DNA from: Prevotellaceae bacterium UBA2738
GTDB taxonomy: Bacteria; Bacteroidota; Bacteroidia; Bacteroidales; Bacteroidaceae
DNA length: 25,417 nucleotides
Assembly (NCBI GenBank): GCA_002353585.1
Contig: DEJW01000017.1
Location: forward strand, 1 to 25,417
Reading direction: 5' to 3'
The number at the start of each line of letters is the position of its first letter. Position 1 is the first letter of the stretch. A model generated the notes under the pieces. The model ran no database searches. It saw only the letters and a program-made list of their open reading frames with translations, and had not been told where the DNA came from. This document shows positions 6,341 to 14,453 of the stretch, piece by piece. Both the position numbers and the translations under genes were made by a program.

Positions 6341-7426
6341 TTACTTAATCCTCTGACCAGCTACTGTATAGTTGCCGATGTAGAGCTTACCATTCTTGAT
6401 AACCTTTACTGGGGCATCAGAGTTCACGTTATCGTCAGCGTTTACCTCGTTTATGCCAGTTGCAAGTTTGAAGGTAGCCACGATGTTCAGGTCAACGTCA
6501 GGCATGTTGATCTTAGCCACTCCATCGGTGAAGTGGCTCTTTACTGATATGTCATTAGCTTTGATATCGTCAATCTCGTAGCCTGCTGCTGGGGTAGCGG
6601 TGAATGTAACTTCCTCGCCCACTGGTGTGCGATACTTCTTATTAGACCAGTCAGCGGTTAGCGTACCGTTCTCTGTAGGAGCAATGGTTATGAGGTAAGC
6701 GCCTGGCTCAGGCAGTGTGACATCCGTTATCACGTCAGTGCCTATAGCCACCTGCTTCAGCACTACGGTCTTCTTTGAGGTGGTTTGCAGGGTTATCAGG
6801 CGGTCTTTCTCTTCGCTGGCAGCTATATTGAGGATGCCCGTAGAGTGCTTGTCAGGCTGCTCCACACCATCGATGAGCACAGCCACCGGGTCGCCTATGT
6901 TACCAAACTTCACGCTTACGGGCTGGCCCTTCATGAGGAAGAATCGTATGTAGGCACCCTGGGTCTTGAGTTTCAGTCCCAGATAAGGCTCGTTGCGATT
7001 AGCCTTATTCTCAATATCGTTCAGAGAGTCGAGCTGGTTGATGTCCTTATAGTCAAAGTTTACGGCATTTTTAAGTTCAGAGCCGATGTCAAACTTCGTA
7101 CCATAGCTAAGCACTATTTCTTCTATATTTATAGACTGGCCATATGATGGTTTGAAATTGCCATAGAATGTCTTATCGGCAGTGGCGGTCTGTTCTACCA
7201 TTATTGGGTCAGGAGCTATTGTCAGTTCCTTATCCATATACCAAGAAAGGCATTGGTACATGGGCACAGCGTGCTCAAACTCCTTATACTTCTGAGGTTT
7301 CTCACCAGCGTTCAGCACCTCAGTGCCCAGCACTACGTCGCCATTCATATAGGTAAATGTGTAGGTGTCATCCGCCATAGCCAGTAGTGGCAGCAGGGCG
7401 ATAATAGAAAGTAATTTTCTTTTCAT
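6341..7426 (-). CDS. Secreted protein with repeat-like beta domain and C-terminal tail
   Basis: A 361-residue exported protein with a signal peptide (MKRKLLSIIALLPLLAMA, cleavage near 18). Most of the chain is unrecognised and beta-rich. Residues of about 240-320 (the region of AGYEIDDIKANDISV) look like the divergent InlB B-repeat type domain. The end carries the tail APVKV-KNGKL-IGNY-AGQ that two other proteins here share. In this lineage such tails are probably recognised by a type IX-type secretion route (inference). A linker from GTTNNC hexamers (6422-6445) precedes the tail. No catalytic residues are evident. The promoter is identical to that of argH. Confidence 0.75.
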   Translation of the reverse strand: MKRKLLSIIALLPLLAMADDTYTFTYMNGDVVLGTEVLNAGEKPQKYKEFEHAVPMYQCLSWYMDKELTIAPDPIMVEQTATADKTFYGNFKPSYGQSINIEEIVLSYGTKFDIGSELKNAVNFDYKDINQLDSLNDIENKANRNEPYLGLKLKTQGAYIRFFLMKGQPVSVKFGNIGDPVAVLIDGVEQPDKHSTGILNIAASEEKDRLITLQTTSKKTVVLKQVAIGTDVITDVTLPEPGAYLITIAPTENGTLTADWSNKKYRTPVGEEVTFTATPAAGYEIDDIKANDISVKSHFTDGVAKINMPDVDLNIVATFKLATGINEVNADDNVNSDAPVKVIKNGKLYIGNYTVAGQRIK

Positions 7427-7478
7427 AATTGTTAGTTTTTGGGTTAATAAATAATCATATACTTATAGCTTTTGCGTA

Positions 7479-7509
7479 CAAAGGTACTAAATATTACCAA
7501 AACCACAAA
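7479..7509 (-). promoter_or_regulatory. Promoter of the 361-residue secreted protein
   Basis: TTTG (7506-7509), 19 bp, TACCTTTG (7479-7486) on the minus strand. The whole 31-bp span is base-for-base the argH promoter. Confidence 0.85.
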
Positions 7510-7571
7510 GATTCACTAAGAAAAAGTTTCTTACATTACGTACAAATAAGGTGTTTTGAAAATAACCTCCT

Positions 7572-7769
7572 AAGGTCACTAAAAGGCTCTCAAGGCGCAT
7601 GAATACTGGGATGAGCATAGTGACCTATGTTTGCCGACAGGTCACTTAGAGGTCACTTTAGACCTCACTTTGGGTTTGAGATTTAATGACTAATTCTTTT
7701 TATAATAAAGTGACCTATATAGTGACCTCTAAGTGACCTCTAAGTGACCTCTCTCGAAAAGAGGTCACT
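7572..7769. repeat. Array of GTGACC/GGTCAC repeats in both orientations
   Basis: This lies in a 596-bp stretch (7427-8022) without a supported gene. Single copies are at 7572-7581 and in the palindrome CATAG-TGAC-CTATG (7616-7629). Two 11-bp units AGGTCACTTNN lie at 7639-7660. Four units AGTGACCTNTA in the opposite orientation lie at 7709-7752, with 11-12 bp spacing. The last unit pairs with an inverted copy to form a 10-bp stem (7743-7752 with 7760-7769). Flanking 21-bp segments at 7595-7615 and 7779-7799 are imperfect direct repeats. It could be a regulator-binding array, a remnant of iterons or a REP-like element; nothing in the sequence decides. Confidence 0.8.
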
Positions 7770-7892
7770 ATCGTGAAGCCGCATAAACACTGGGCTGAGA
7801 GGGGTGTAAGTGAGGTATCTCACAAAAAACAGTTTTTTTTCGTGAAATTAGAAATTTATGAATTGAAATTAGTAATTATTTCCTCTTCTGGT

Positions 7893-7955
7893 AAAAGTAA
7901 TGCTTTTAGCTGCAGAAGTAATGCTTTTAGCTACAGAAGTAATGCCTCTATCAAG
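7893..7955. repeat. 21-bp tandem repeat, three copies
   Basis: Units of 21 bp share the core AGTAATGCTTTTAGCT (7893-7913, 7914-7934, 7935-7955; the last is diverged). They are followed by two copies of AAGTGACTAAG-like sequence (7961-7986). There is no spacer pattern and no coding evidence. Confidence 0.8.
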
Positions 7956-7990
7956 GAACAAAGTGACTAAGTACAAGGTGACTAAGGGGT

Positions 7991-8012
7991 ATCGCAGGCA
8001 AATGCTTGCGAT
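7991..8012 (-). terminator. Hairpin downstream of the SRPBCC gene
   Basis: Arms ATCGCAGGC and GCTTGCGAT (9 bp, one wobble) with loop AAAT. There is no T run after it on the minus strand, so termination is uncertain. The stem resembles the hairpin at 6287-6314. Confidence 0.4.
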
Positions 8013-8022
8013 GCTATTCCTT

Positions 8023-8508
8023 TTAATAAGGTAGCATGGCGAGCATGTCAGCAAACTTCTCTATGCCCTGCTCCAACTTTTTGCCGAGCATCATCTTGAG
8101 CATGGGGTTGAGGTCAGCCTTGAGGGTGAGGCGCATTTTGGTGCCCTGCTGTCCGTCGGCGGTGGTCAGTTCGCTGGTGGGCAACACCTGTATCCACATG
8201 TTTGCCTGAACGGGTGACTGCTCAGTCTCAAACTTTATGGTCTTGTTCTCTTCACGCTCTATGATGCGGAGGGCAAGAGTGCCTATCATGCCTGCAGGAA
8301 CGGCTATGCGATCGCTGCTCAGCTCCACATTCTTGAGTTGGTCGAGCTGACTGGGGTCTTGTCCTGCCTCTTGCAGTTTCTGCTTCAGGGTTTCGTTGTC
8401 CTGTGCATTGTCTATGAGTGGACGCAGATTTTCAAGGTTTGAGAGTTTCGCATATACTTGTTCCACACTGGCTGGGATATGCTTTACGTTGCTTTCGTAT
8501 TTTGACAT
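8023..8508 (-). CDS. SRPBCC (START-like) family protein
   Basis: A 161-residue cytoplasmic protein. The opening SKYESNVKHIPASVEQVYAK and the alternating strands ending in a long C-terminal helix (LGKKLEQGIEKFADMLAMLPY) fit the SRPBCC/polyketide-cyclase-like fold, which forms a hydrophobic cavity for lipid-like ligands. The family fits by pattern, but no ligand can be predicted. It has its own promoter at 8529-8560, about 20 bases before the ATG, and is divergent from the pectate lyase operon. Confidence 0.75.
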   Translation of the reverse strand: MSKYESNVKHIPASVEQVYAKLSNLENLRPLIDNAQDNETLKQKLQEAGQDPSQLDQLKNVELSSDRIAVPAGMIGTLALRIIEREENKTIKFETEQSPVQANMWIQVLPTSELTTADGQQGTKMRLTLKADLNPMLKMMLGKKLEQGIEKFADMLAMLPY

Positions 8509-8528
8509 AATGCTCTTATTTTTGGGTG

Positions 8529-8560
8529 CAAAAGTACTTATTTTTCATCAAATAGCCAAA
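8529..8560 (-). promoter_or_regulatory. Promoter of the SRPBCC gene
   Basis: TTTG (8557-8560), 20 bp, TACTTTTG (8529-8536) on the minus strand. Confidence 0.8.
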
Positions 8561-8599
8561 TAATTAACATATCTTCCTATCTATTTGAAAATATTTCCG

Positions 8600-8607
8600 T
8601 AATTTTG
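8600..8607 (+). promoter_or_regulatory. -7 box of the pectate lyase operon
   Basis: TAATTTTG lies 31 bases before the ATG at 8639. No good TTTG is found 19-21 bp upstream, so an activator may be needed (inference). Confidence 0.6.
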
Positions 8608-8638
8608 CACCAGAAAAAATTCAAAACCTAAATAAACG

Positions 8639-10555
8639 ATGAAACTACGTAACCTTTTATTGCTCGTAATAATGATGCTATCTGCAACAGTGATGGCTCA
8701 GAGCACATACGACCTGCAGAAACCTTTCGGATTCTGCACAGTATCTTCACGCACCAGCAGTTCCAGCACCTACACAATCACGGGTGGTGGATGTTATGAG
8801 TATCCTGTTCCCTCAAGCGTAAGTTCAAGCAAGGTGATAACGCTCACCTCTACGGGCAAAGATATGAGGAGCGCCATAGAGAGTGCTATCAGTAACTACA
8901 GCGTCATCATCTTCGACGGCTCAAAGGGTGACTTCATCCTTTCGAGCAAGATAGGAATGAGCAAAGTCAAGAACAAGACACTCATTGGTATCAATAACGC
9001 TAAACTATGCACCACTTGGTATGCCACACAGGAGATTATCGATGCTCTCAACAAGGCTGGTGTGCCAGATATGAGCACCAGCGGTGGTGGTGGCACACTG
9101 CCTAACGGCACAAAGGTTACTGAAGAGGCTGAATACAACACCCGTAAAATCATCATTCAGATGACTGGCGACAATGCCGAAAGCTATCGTAACGCTGGTG
9201 TGTTCAGCTTCAGTGGTTGTGAGAACCTCATCATCCGCAACCTGAAGTTTCAGGGTCCTGGCTCTATCGACGTTGGTGGTGCCGACCTCTTATCGTTTGT
9301 TGACGGCACCAAGCACTGCTGGGTGGATCACTGCGACTTCCAGGACGGTATGGACGGCAATTTCGATATTACAGTGCAGTCCGACTTCAACACCGTTTCT
9401 TGGTGTACCTTCAGCTACACCGACCGCTCATACATGCACCAGAACACCAACCTCATAGGTTCGTCAGACAGTGAGGCAAAAAACTATCTCAACACCACCT
9501 TTGCCTTCAACCACTGGGGCACAAACTGTAAGGCTCGCATGCCAATGGCTCGTGTGGGTAAGATACACATGCTCAACAACTACTACACCTGCACCACTGG
9601 CGGCAACTGCATCAACCCTCGTAAGAACTCTGAGTTCCTAATCGAGGGCAACTACTTCGCTAAAGGTGTGAAGAGCATATTCGGTGCATCAGGCGCAACT
9701 GCGGTGACATGGAAGAACACCAACTACTCCGTAGAGGGCAAGAGCGGAGAGTCATCAGGTTCTACTGTTACAGTGCCATATAGCTACACAGTAGCTGATG
9801 CCAGCAAGGTTCCTACCGAGGTAGGCACATACGCTGGTGCCACACTCTTCAATTCTACCAGTGGTGGTGGCGACGATCCTGTTGACCCAACACCTGAAAA
9901 TCCAGAAACACCAGAACTTGTTGATGGCAACAACTACATAGTAGCAAGTGGTGAGAATGTATATAATGGCAAGGTGATAACCTGCAATAATATCACCATG
10001 ACCTACGGCAACGATGGTAACTGGACTGTAGGCGCACGAGACGCTATGGCAAGCGAAGGCTTCAGTAACCTTGCAGGAGGTAACAACAATCCTAAGGATG
10101 CTAGTAACAAGAACTATTCTGCTTCAAGCAAGAACGTTCCTACCACAGGCACTTACTACGTCTTTACTCCTACCTCAAGTGGTACTCTCTACGTTGCTTC
10201 ATACGTATATACTGGTAAGGTGGTTTATGTCACCGAGAATGGCTCTGCTATATCATTCAAGGCAAACGGCACTACCATAAACTCTGGCAACTCTATAACC
10301 AGTGGCGAATACGACGGCTACATCACCTTCCCTGTAACGAAGGGCAAGGAATACTACCTCTTTGGCGAAGCAACCAAGATAAAGATTTACGGCTTCAACT
10401 TCGTAGTTGACGGTGCTACCGCAATATCTACGGTAAACGAGAATAAAGACGTTAAAGAAAACAGAAACGGAGTAACCTACAACCTTGCAGGACAGGTGGT
10501 GGACAGCAGTTACCGCGGCTTGGTGATAATAAATAACAAGGTGGTGATGAGATGA
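8639..10555 (+). CDS. Secreted pectate lyase, polysaccharide lyase family 1, with C-terminal domains
   Basis: Cleaves polygalacturonan by beta-elimination with calcium. The 638 residues hold a signal peptide (cleavage after VMA, about 20) and a PL1 right-handed beta-helix (about 80-345) with WVDHCDFQDGMDGNFDIT (calcium ligands near Asp239/Asp243) and ARMPMARVGKIHMLNNYY carrying the catalytic arginine region (Arg300/305). A Thr/Pro/Glu linker near 410-425 follows. Next is an unrecognised beta domain (about 428-590) that may bind carbohydrate. The tail YNLAGQVV...GLVIINNKVV resembles a type IX secretion sorting signal. The stop codon overlaps the next start (ATGA at 10552), so the two lyases are translationally coupled or nearly so. 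Confidence 0.92.
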   Translation: MKLRNLLLLVIMMLSATVMAQSTYDLQKPFGFCTVSSRTSSSSTYTITGGGCYEYPVPSSVSSSKVITLTSTGKDMRSAIESAISNYSVIIFDGSKGDFILSSKIGMSKVKNKTLIGINNAKLCTTWYATQEIIDALNKAGVPDMSTSGGGGTLPNGTKVTEEAEYNTRKIIIQMTGDNAESYRNAGVFSFSGCENLIIRNLKFQGPGSIDVGGADLLSFVDGTKHCWVDHCDFQDGMDGNFDITVQSDFNTVSWCTFSYTDRSYMHQNTNLIGSSDSEAKNYLNTTFAFNHWGTNCKARMPMARVGKIHMLNNYYTCTTGGNCINPRKNSEFLIEGNYFAKGVKSIFGASGATAVTWKNTNYSVEGKSGESSGSTVTVPYSYTVADASKVPTEVGTYAGATLFNSTSGGGDDPVDPTPENPETPELVDGNNYIVASGENVYNGKVITCNNITMTYGNDGNWTVGARDAMASEGFSNLAGGNNNPKDASNKNYSASSKNVPTTGTYYVFTPTSSGTLYVASYVYTGKVVYVTENGSAISFKANGTTINSGNSITSGEYDGYITFPVTKGKEYYLFGEATKIKIYGFNFVVDGATAISTVNENKDVKENRNGVTYNLAGQVVDSSYRGLVIINNKVVMR

Positions 10556-11820
10556 TAACAGTAACTTATAAAAAAATGATAAAAATACGCAAAATACTTA
10601 CGCTTGTGCTGTTAGCAATATGCACAACGGCATTGGCAACCAGTCCTTACGACCTGCAGAAACCTTTCGGATTCTGCACCGTATCTTCACGCAACAGCAG
10701 TGACAGCACCTACAACATAACAGGTGGCGGTTGCTACAAATATCCCATAAAGGGAGTGAAGAAGGACAGAGTTATAACCCTGACAGCCACTGGCAAGGAT
10801 ATGAAACAGGAAATAACCAAGGCTGTGAAGGACTATGACGTGATAGTGTTTGACGGACAGAAGGGCGACTTTATCGTGTCAAGCATAATATCGTTTAAGG
10901 AACTGAAGAACAAGACTCTCTTAGGTATCAACCACGCCAAACTGTGCACCACATGGTTTGCTACGCAAGAGATAATCAAGGCGCTCAATGACGCTGGAGT
11001 GCCACAGATGAGTTCGAGCAAGAACACTGGTGGCACACTGAGCAATGGCCACAAAGTGAGCGAAGAGGCTGAGTTTAATACCCGTCAGATAATAATCAAT
11101 ATGACAGGCGATGAGAAAGAGGCATATCGCAATTCGGGAGTGTTCTTCTTCAAAGACTGCGAAAATCTCATCATCCGCAACCTGACATTCCAGGGACCTG
11201 GTTCGATAGATGTAGGTGGTAGCGACCTCGTTTCACTATATGGTAGCAAACACTGCTGGATAGACCACTGTGACTTCATGGACGGCATGGATGGAAACTT
11301 TGACATCACTCGTCTGTCAGACTTCATCACCGTGAGCTGGTGCACCTTCAGCTATAACGAACGCTCATATACGCACCAGAACACTAACCTCGTGGGAGCC
11401 AACGACAACGAGCAGACGGGCTATCTGAATATTACCTATGCTTTCAATGAATGGGGCAAGGGCTGCAAGGCTCGTATGCCTATGGCTCGTGTGGGAAAGA
11501 TTCACATGCTCAACAATTACTACGACTGCGCAGGCAATGCCACTAACTGCATCAACCCACGCAGAAATTCGGAGTTTCTTATCGAAGGCAATTACTTCGA
11601 GAAGAAGGTGTATCGCTATTATGGTCAGAAAGACGCTGTAGCAGTGACATGGGGCAAAGACAACTTCGTGAGCGAACGTCACGGTCAGAATGCTCCACAG
11701 TCGTTTGGCGAAACCGTTACAGTGCCTTATAAATACAAGGTGGTAAAATCAAGTGTGATACCAGCAGAGGTAGGCAACAATGCTGGTGCCACACTGTTTA
11801 CCAATGCTTCAAAGAAATAA
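10552..11820 (+). CDS. Second secreted pectate lyase, PL1
   Basis: A paralogue of the upstream lyase, 422 residues from the overlapping ATG at 10552 or 414 from the ATG at 10576. The later start gives a cleaner signal peptide (MIKIRKILTLVLLAICTTALA) after an A-rich stretch; the earlier one fits ATGA coupling. The motifs LIIRNLTFQGPGSIDVGG, WIDHCDFMDGMDGNFDIT and KARMPMARVGKIHMLNNYY are kept, so it should be active. It ends soon after the lyase fold (ATLFTNASKK) and lacks the accessory domain and sorting tail of its partner. It would therefore be released to the periplasm or differ in final location (inference). It arose by tandem duplication with loss or gain of the C-terminus. Confidence 0.92.
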   Translation: MITVTYKKMIKIRKILTLVLLAICTTALATSPYDLQKPFGFCTVSSRNSSDSTYNITGGGCYKYPIKGVKKDRVITLTATGKDMKQEITKAVKDYDVIVFDGQKGDFIVSSIISFKELKNKTLLGINHAKLCTTWFATQEIIKALNDAGVPQMSSSKNTGGTLSNGHKVSEEAEFNTRQIIINMTGDEKEAYRNSGVFFFKDCENLIIRNLTFQGPGSIDVGGSDLVSLYGSKHCWIDHCDFMDGMDGNFDITRLSDFITVSWCTFSYNERSYTHQNTNLVGANDNEQTGYLNITYAFNEWGKGCKARMPMARVGKIHMLNNYYDCAGNATNCINPRRNSEFLIEGNYFEKKVYRYYGQKDAVAVTWGKDNFVSERHGQNAPQSFGETVTVPYKYKVVKSSVIPAEVGNNAGATLFTNASKK

Positions 11821-11828
11821 CAGCTTTT

Positions 11829-12461
11829 TTACTGCTTCCAGGTGCTTGGGCTCTTGCGCCACTCTTTGAGCACCTCAAGGTCTTCTTCCTTTATGTAGCC
11901 TGTCTTGGCAGCAATTGCCGTGGTATGCTCGTAGTCAGAGAGGGTTACAAGGCGCACGTCAGCCTGCTGGAATGCCTCTTCGGCAACGGGGAAGCCGTAG
12001 GTGTAAGATGCTACCATACCCACAACATCAAAACCTGCCTTACGCAGAGCATCGACAGCCTTCAGCGAAGAACCGCCAGTAGAGATAAGGTCTTCTATAA
12101 CCACAACCTTAGCACCCTGTGGCAATGAACCCTCTATCTGGTTGCCCATTCCGTGGTCTTTTGGTTTTGGACGCACATAGCAGTATGGCATCTGTAACTC
12201 GTCAGCAACGAGTGCACCCTGTGCTATAGCTCCTGTTGCTACACCTGCTACGGCTGTTGCCTCAGGAAACTCAGTGTGAACCAGATGAACCAACTCCTGT
12301 TTTACGAAGGAGCGCAACTCAGGATAGGCAAGAGTCTGACGGTTGTCAGTATAGATTGGTGACTTCCAGCCACTTGCCCATGTGAATGGGTCGTTAGGCT
12401 GCAACTTGATAGCCTTTACGGCAAGCAGTTTCTCTGCAAAAGCTTCTTTTATTTTCTCCAT
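11829..12461 (-). CDS. pyrE: Orotate phosphoribosyltransferase
   Basis: Joins orotate and PRPP to give orotidine 5'-phosphate in pyrimidine synthesis. It has 210 residues, the usual length. The PRPP-binding motif VVVIEDLISTGGSSL and the N-terminal FTWASGWKSPIYTDNR, which contacts orotate, are present. It is the last gene of a minus-strand run after ispG (55-base gap). It converges on the pectate lyase with only eight bases between stops, where no hairpin terminator is visible. Confidence 0.97.
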   Translation of the reverse strand: MEKIKEAFAEKLLAVKAIKLQPNDPFTWASGWKSPIYTDNRQTLAYPELRSFVKQELVHLVHTEFPEATAVAGVATGAIAQGALVADELQMPYCYVRPKPKDHGMGNQIEGSLPQGAKVVVIEDLISTGGSSLKAVDALRKAGFDVVGMVASYTYGFPVAEEAFQQADVRLVTLSDYEHTTAIAAKTGYIKEEDLEVLKEWRKSPSTWKQ

Positions 12462-12516
12462 TGTTATTATGTTTTTTTTCGTTATTACGTTATTTCGATA
12501 TATCGTTATGTCGATG

Positions 12517-13893
12517 TTATGAGAGGTTTTCTTTTATCAGCGCAAGGAGTTTGCCTACAGCCTCAGCCTCAGGTATTGCTTTCTCCACACATTCCTTACC
12601 CTTGTAGAGTGAAATCTTGTTTGGTCCTGCTCCCACATAGCCGAAGTCAGCATCAGCCATCTCGCCAGGACCGTTCACTATGCAACCCATGATACCAATC
12701 TTCAGGGTGTTGAAACGTTTGTCATGCTTTGCTGCCTCGCCTATAGCTTCTTTTATCTTGGCTATAGTGCCACGAAGGTCGTAGAGTGTTCTGCCACAAC
12801 CAGGACAAGAGATATACTCCGTCTTGGTAAACTTCACACGAGCAGCCTGCAGTATGCTGTCAGCCAGTTCTTTCTGCTCCTCACCTTTATTATATATGGT
12901 TAATTCCTTCGCCTTACCGTCAATGAGCAATGCACCTGCTGACATAGCAGCCTTCAGTTGAAGGTCCTCTGTGTTATCTTCGTCGAATTCAAGGATAAGC
13001 GTATCGTTCTCTATGCGTGCAGACTCACGTTTTGCAGCACATTCATCGATGAAACTTACTAACTTCTTTGCTACAGGAATCTCAGCCTCAGGTTCTTCAG
13101 ACAGACTAACACGAATGGTGTCGCCGATGCCTTCAGTAAGCAGTGCTCCTATACCAACGGCACTCTTTATTCTGCCGTCTTCGCCTTCGCCAGCCTCAGT
13201 CACTCCGAGATGCAGCGGATAGTGCATATCTTCCTTCTCCATAGCCTTCACAAGCAGACGGACAGAGGTCACCATCACCACCGTATTACTTGCCTTGATG
13301 GACAGTACCACATCATTAAACTGCTCTCGCTTGCAGATGCGCAGAAACTCCAGACATGACTCCACGATGCCCTCTGGCGTATCGCCATAACGAGACATTA
13401 TGCGATCAGAGAGCGAACCGTGGTTCACACCAATGCGCACAGCCGTCTTGTGTTCCTTACAGATATTGAGGAAAGGCACGAAACGCTGTTCTATCTTCTT
13501 CAGTTCCTCAGCATACTCCTCGTCTGTGTATTCCAGTTTCTTGAAAGTGCGGGCTGGATCAACATAGTTGCCTGGGTTAACACGAACCTTCTCACAATAT
13601 AATGCAGCCACATCAGCCACATTGGCATTGAAGTGCACATCAGCCACCAGTGGTGTCATGATGCCCTCAGCCTTCAGTGCAGCAGAGATGTTAGCCATAT
13701 TCTCAGCCTCGCGTCTGCCCTGTGTGGTGAGTCTTACCAACTCGCCACCTGCAGCAATGATGCGCTTAGCCTGCGCCACACTTGCCTCAGTATCGTTAGT
13801 GTTTGTAGTGGTCATAGACTGCACCCTTATCGGTGCTCCACCACCTATCGTTATGTTACCCACATGAGTGGGTGTGGTCTCTCTTCTTTTCAT
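12517..13893 (-). CDS. ispG: 4-hydroxy-3-methylbut-2-enyl diphosphate synthase, short-insert form
   Basis: Converts methylerythritol cyclodiphosphate to HMBPP in the MEP isoprenoid pathway with a [4Fe-4S] cluster. The 458 residues start MKRRETTPTHVGNI. A TIM barrel covers about 1-285. The cluster domain has CPGCGRT (Cys363, Cys366) and MGCIVNGPGEMADADFGYVG (Cys403). Between them is an insert of some 75 residues (about 285-360) whose end, ALLIDGKAKELTIYNKG to ILQAARVKFTKTEYIS, resembles the end of the extra A* domain found in plant and many Bacteroidetes enzymes. The full A* domain would make about 600 residues, so this looks like a shrunken intermediate. The gene starts six bases after purE. 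Confidence 0.95.
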   Translation of the reverse strand: MKRRETTPTHVGNITIGGGAPIRVQSMTTTNTNDTEASVAQAKRIIAAGGELVRLTTQGRREAENMANISAALKAEGIMTPLVADVHFNANVADVAALYCEKVRVNPGNYVDPARTFKKLEYTDEEYAEELKKIEQRFVPFLNICKEHKTAVRIGVNHGSLSDRIMSRYGDTPEGIVESCLEFLRICKREQFNDVVLSIKASNTVVMVTSVRLLVKAMEKEDMHYPLHLGVTEAGEGEDGRIKSAVGIGALLTEGIGDTIRVSLSEEPEAEIPVAKKLVSFIDECAAKRESARIENDTLILEFDEDNTEDLQLKAAMSAGALLIDGKAKELTIYNKGEEQKELADSILQAARVKFTKTEYISCPGCGRTLYDLRGTIAKIKEAIGEAAKHDKRFNTLKIGIMGCIVNGPGEMADADFGYVGAGPNKISLYKGKECVEKAIPEAEAVGKLLALIKENLS

Positions 13894-13899
13894 TGAAAA

Positions 13900-14406
13900 T
13901 TAGTTAGTCTTATATTCGTACTTCACCTCAGCCAAGTCCTTGTTAGCCTTCTCTATCTTCTTGCCGAGCGAAGCCTTGTAAGCCTTCATCTTATCTGCTA
14001 TGTCCTTATCAGTGAGGGCGAGCATCTCCATAGCGAGGATGGCAGCATTCATAGCACCATTTACTCCCACTGTGGCAACAGGTATGCCAGGAGGCATCTG
14101 TATGATAGAGAGCATAGCGTCGAGTCCGTCGAGCATACCCTTGATAGGCACACCGATAACTGGCAGTGTGGTAGAAGCAGCTATTACGCCAGGCAGTGCT
14201 GCTGCCATGCCTGCTGCTGCTATGATAACCTTGATGCCACGAGCCTCAGCACCCTGTGCAAACTGCTCCACTGCATCTGGTGTGCGATGGGCTGACAGAG
14301 CATTAACCTCAAAAGGTATCTGCTGGTCGTTCAAGAACTGCATTGCTTTCTCCATTACGGGCATATCACTTGTACTGCCCATGATAATTGATACTATTGG
14401 ATTCAT
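13900..14406 (-). CDS. purE: N5-carboxyaminoimidazole ribonucleotide mutase
   Basis: Moves the carboxyl of N5-CAIR to C4 of the imidazole ring in purine synthesis. The 168 residues are typical of class I PurE. GSTSDMPVM, SAHRTPDA, AAAGMAAALPGV and LLSIIQMP-type segments (LDAMLSIIQMPPGIPVATV) form the active site. The frame extends to 14595, but the family starts at MNPIVSIIMGS (14406), and the upstream part is repeat sequence and the end of the PAP2-like gene. ispG follows after six bases, a neighbourhood common in Bacteroidetes. Confidence 0.97.
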   Translation of the reverse strand: MNPIVSIIMGSTSDMPVMEKAMQFLNDQQIPFEVNALSAHRTPDAVEQFAQGAEARGIKVIIAAAGMAAALPGVIAASTTLPVIGVPIKGMLDGLDAMLSIIQMPPGIPVATVGVNGAMNAAILAMEMLALTDKDIADKMKAYKASLGKKIEKANKDLAEVKYEYKTN

Positions 14407-14410
14407 GTTT

Positions 14411-14438
14411 AATTGATAATTGAAAATTGACAATTGAA
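14411..14438. repeat. Heptamer tandem repeat AATTGAN, four copies
   Basis: AATTGAT, AATTGAA, AATTGAC, AATTGAA fill most of the 47-base gap between the PAP2-like gene and purE. It is the reverse-complement family of the repeat at 2113-2147. Confidence 0.85.
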
Positions 14439-14453
14439 AGTTAGTTGATAGGG

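Noticed and set aside
6785..7147. Plus-strand frame of 120 codons within the 361-residue secreted protein
   Set aside because: No start context or family; the minus strand encodes signal peptide and tail.
7709..7955. CRISPR array
   Set aside because: Units are 11 and 21 bp in direct contact, without unique spacers, and no cas genes are in the window.
11821..11828. Terminator between the convergent pectate lyase and pyrE genes
   Set aside because: The gap is only eight bases and no stem is visible in or next to it.
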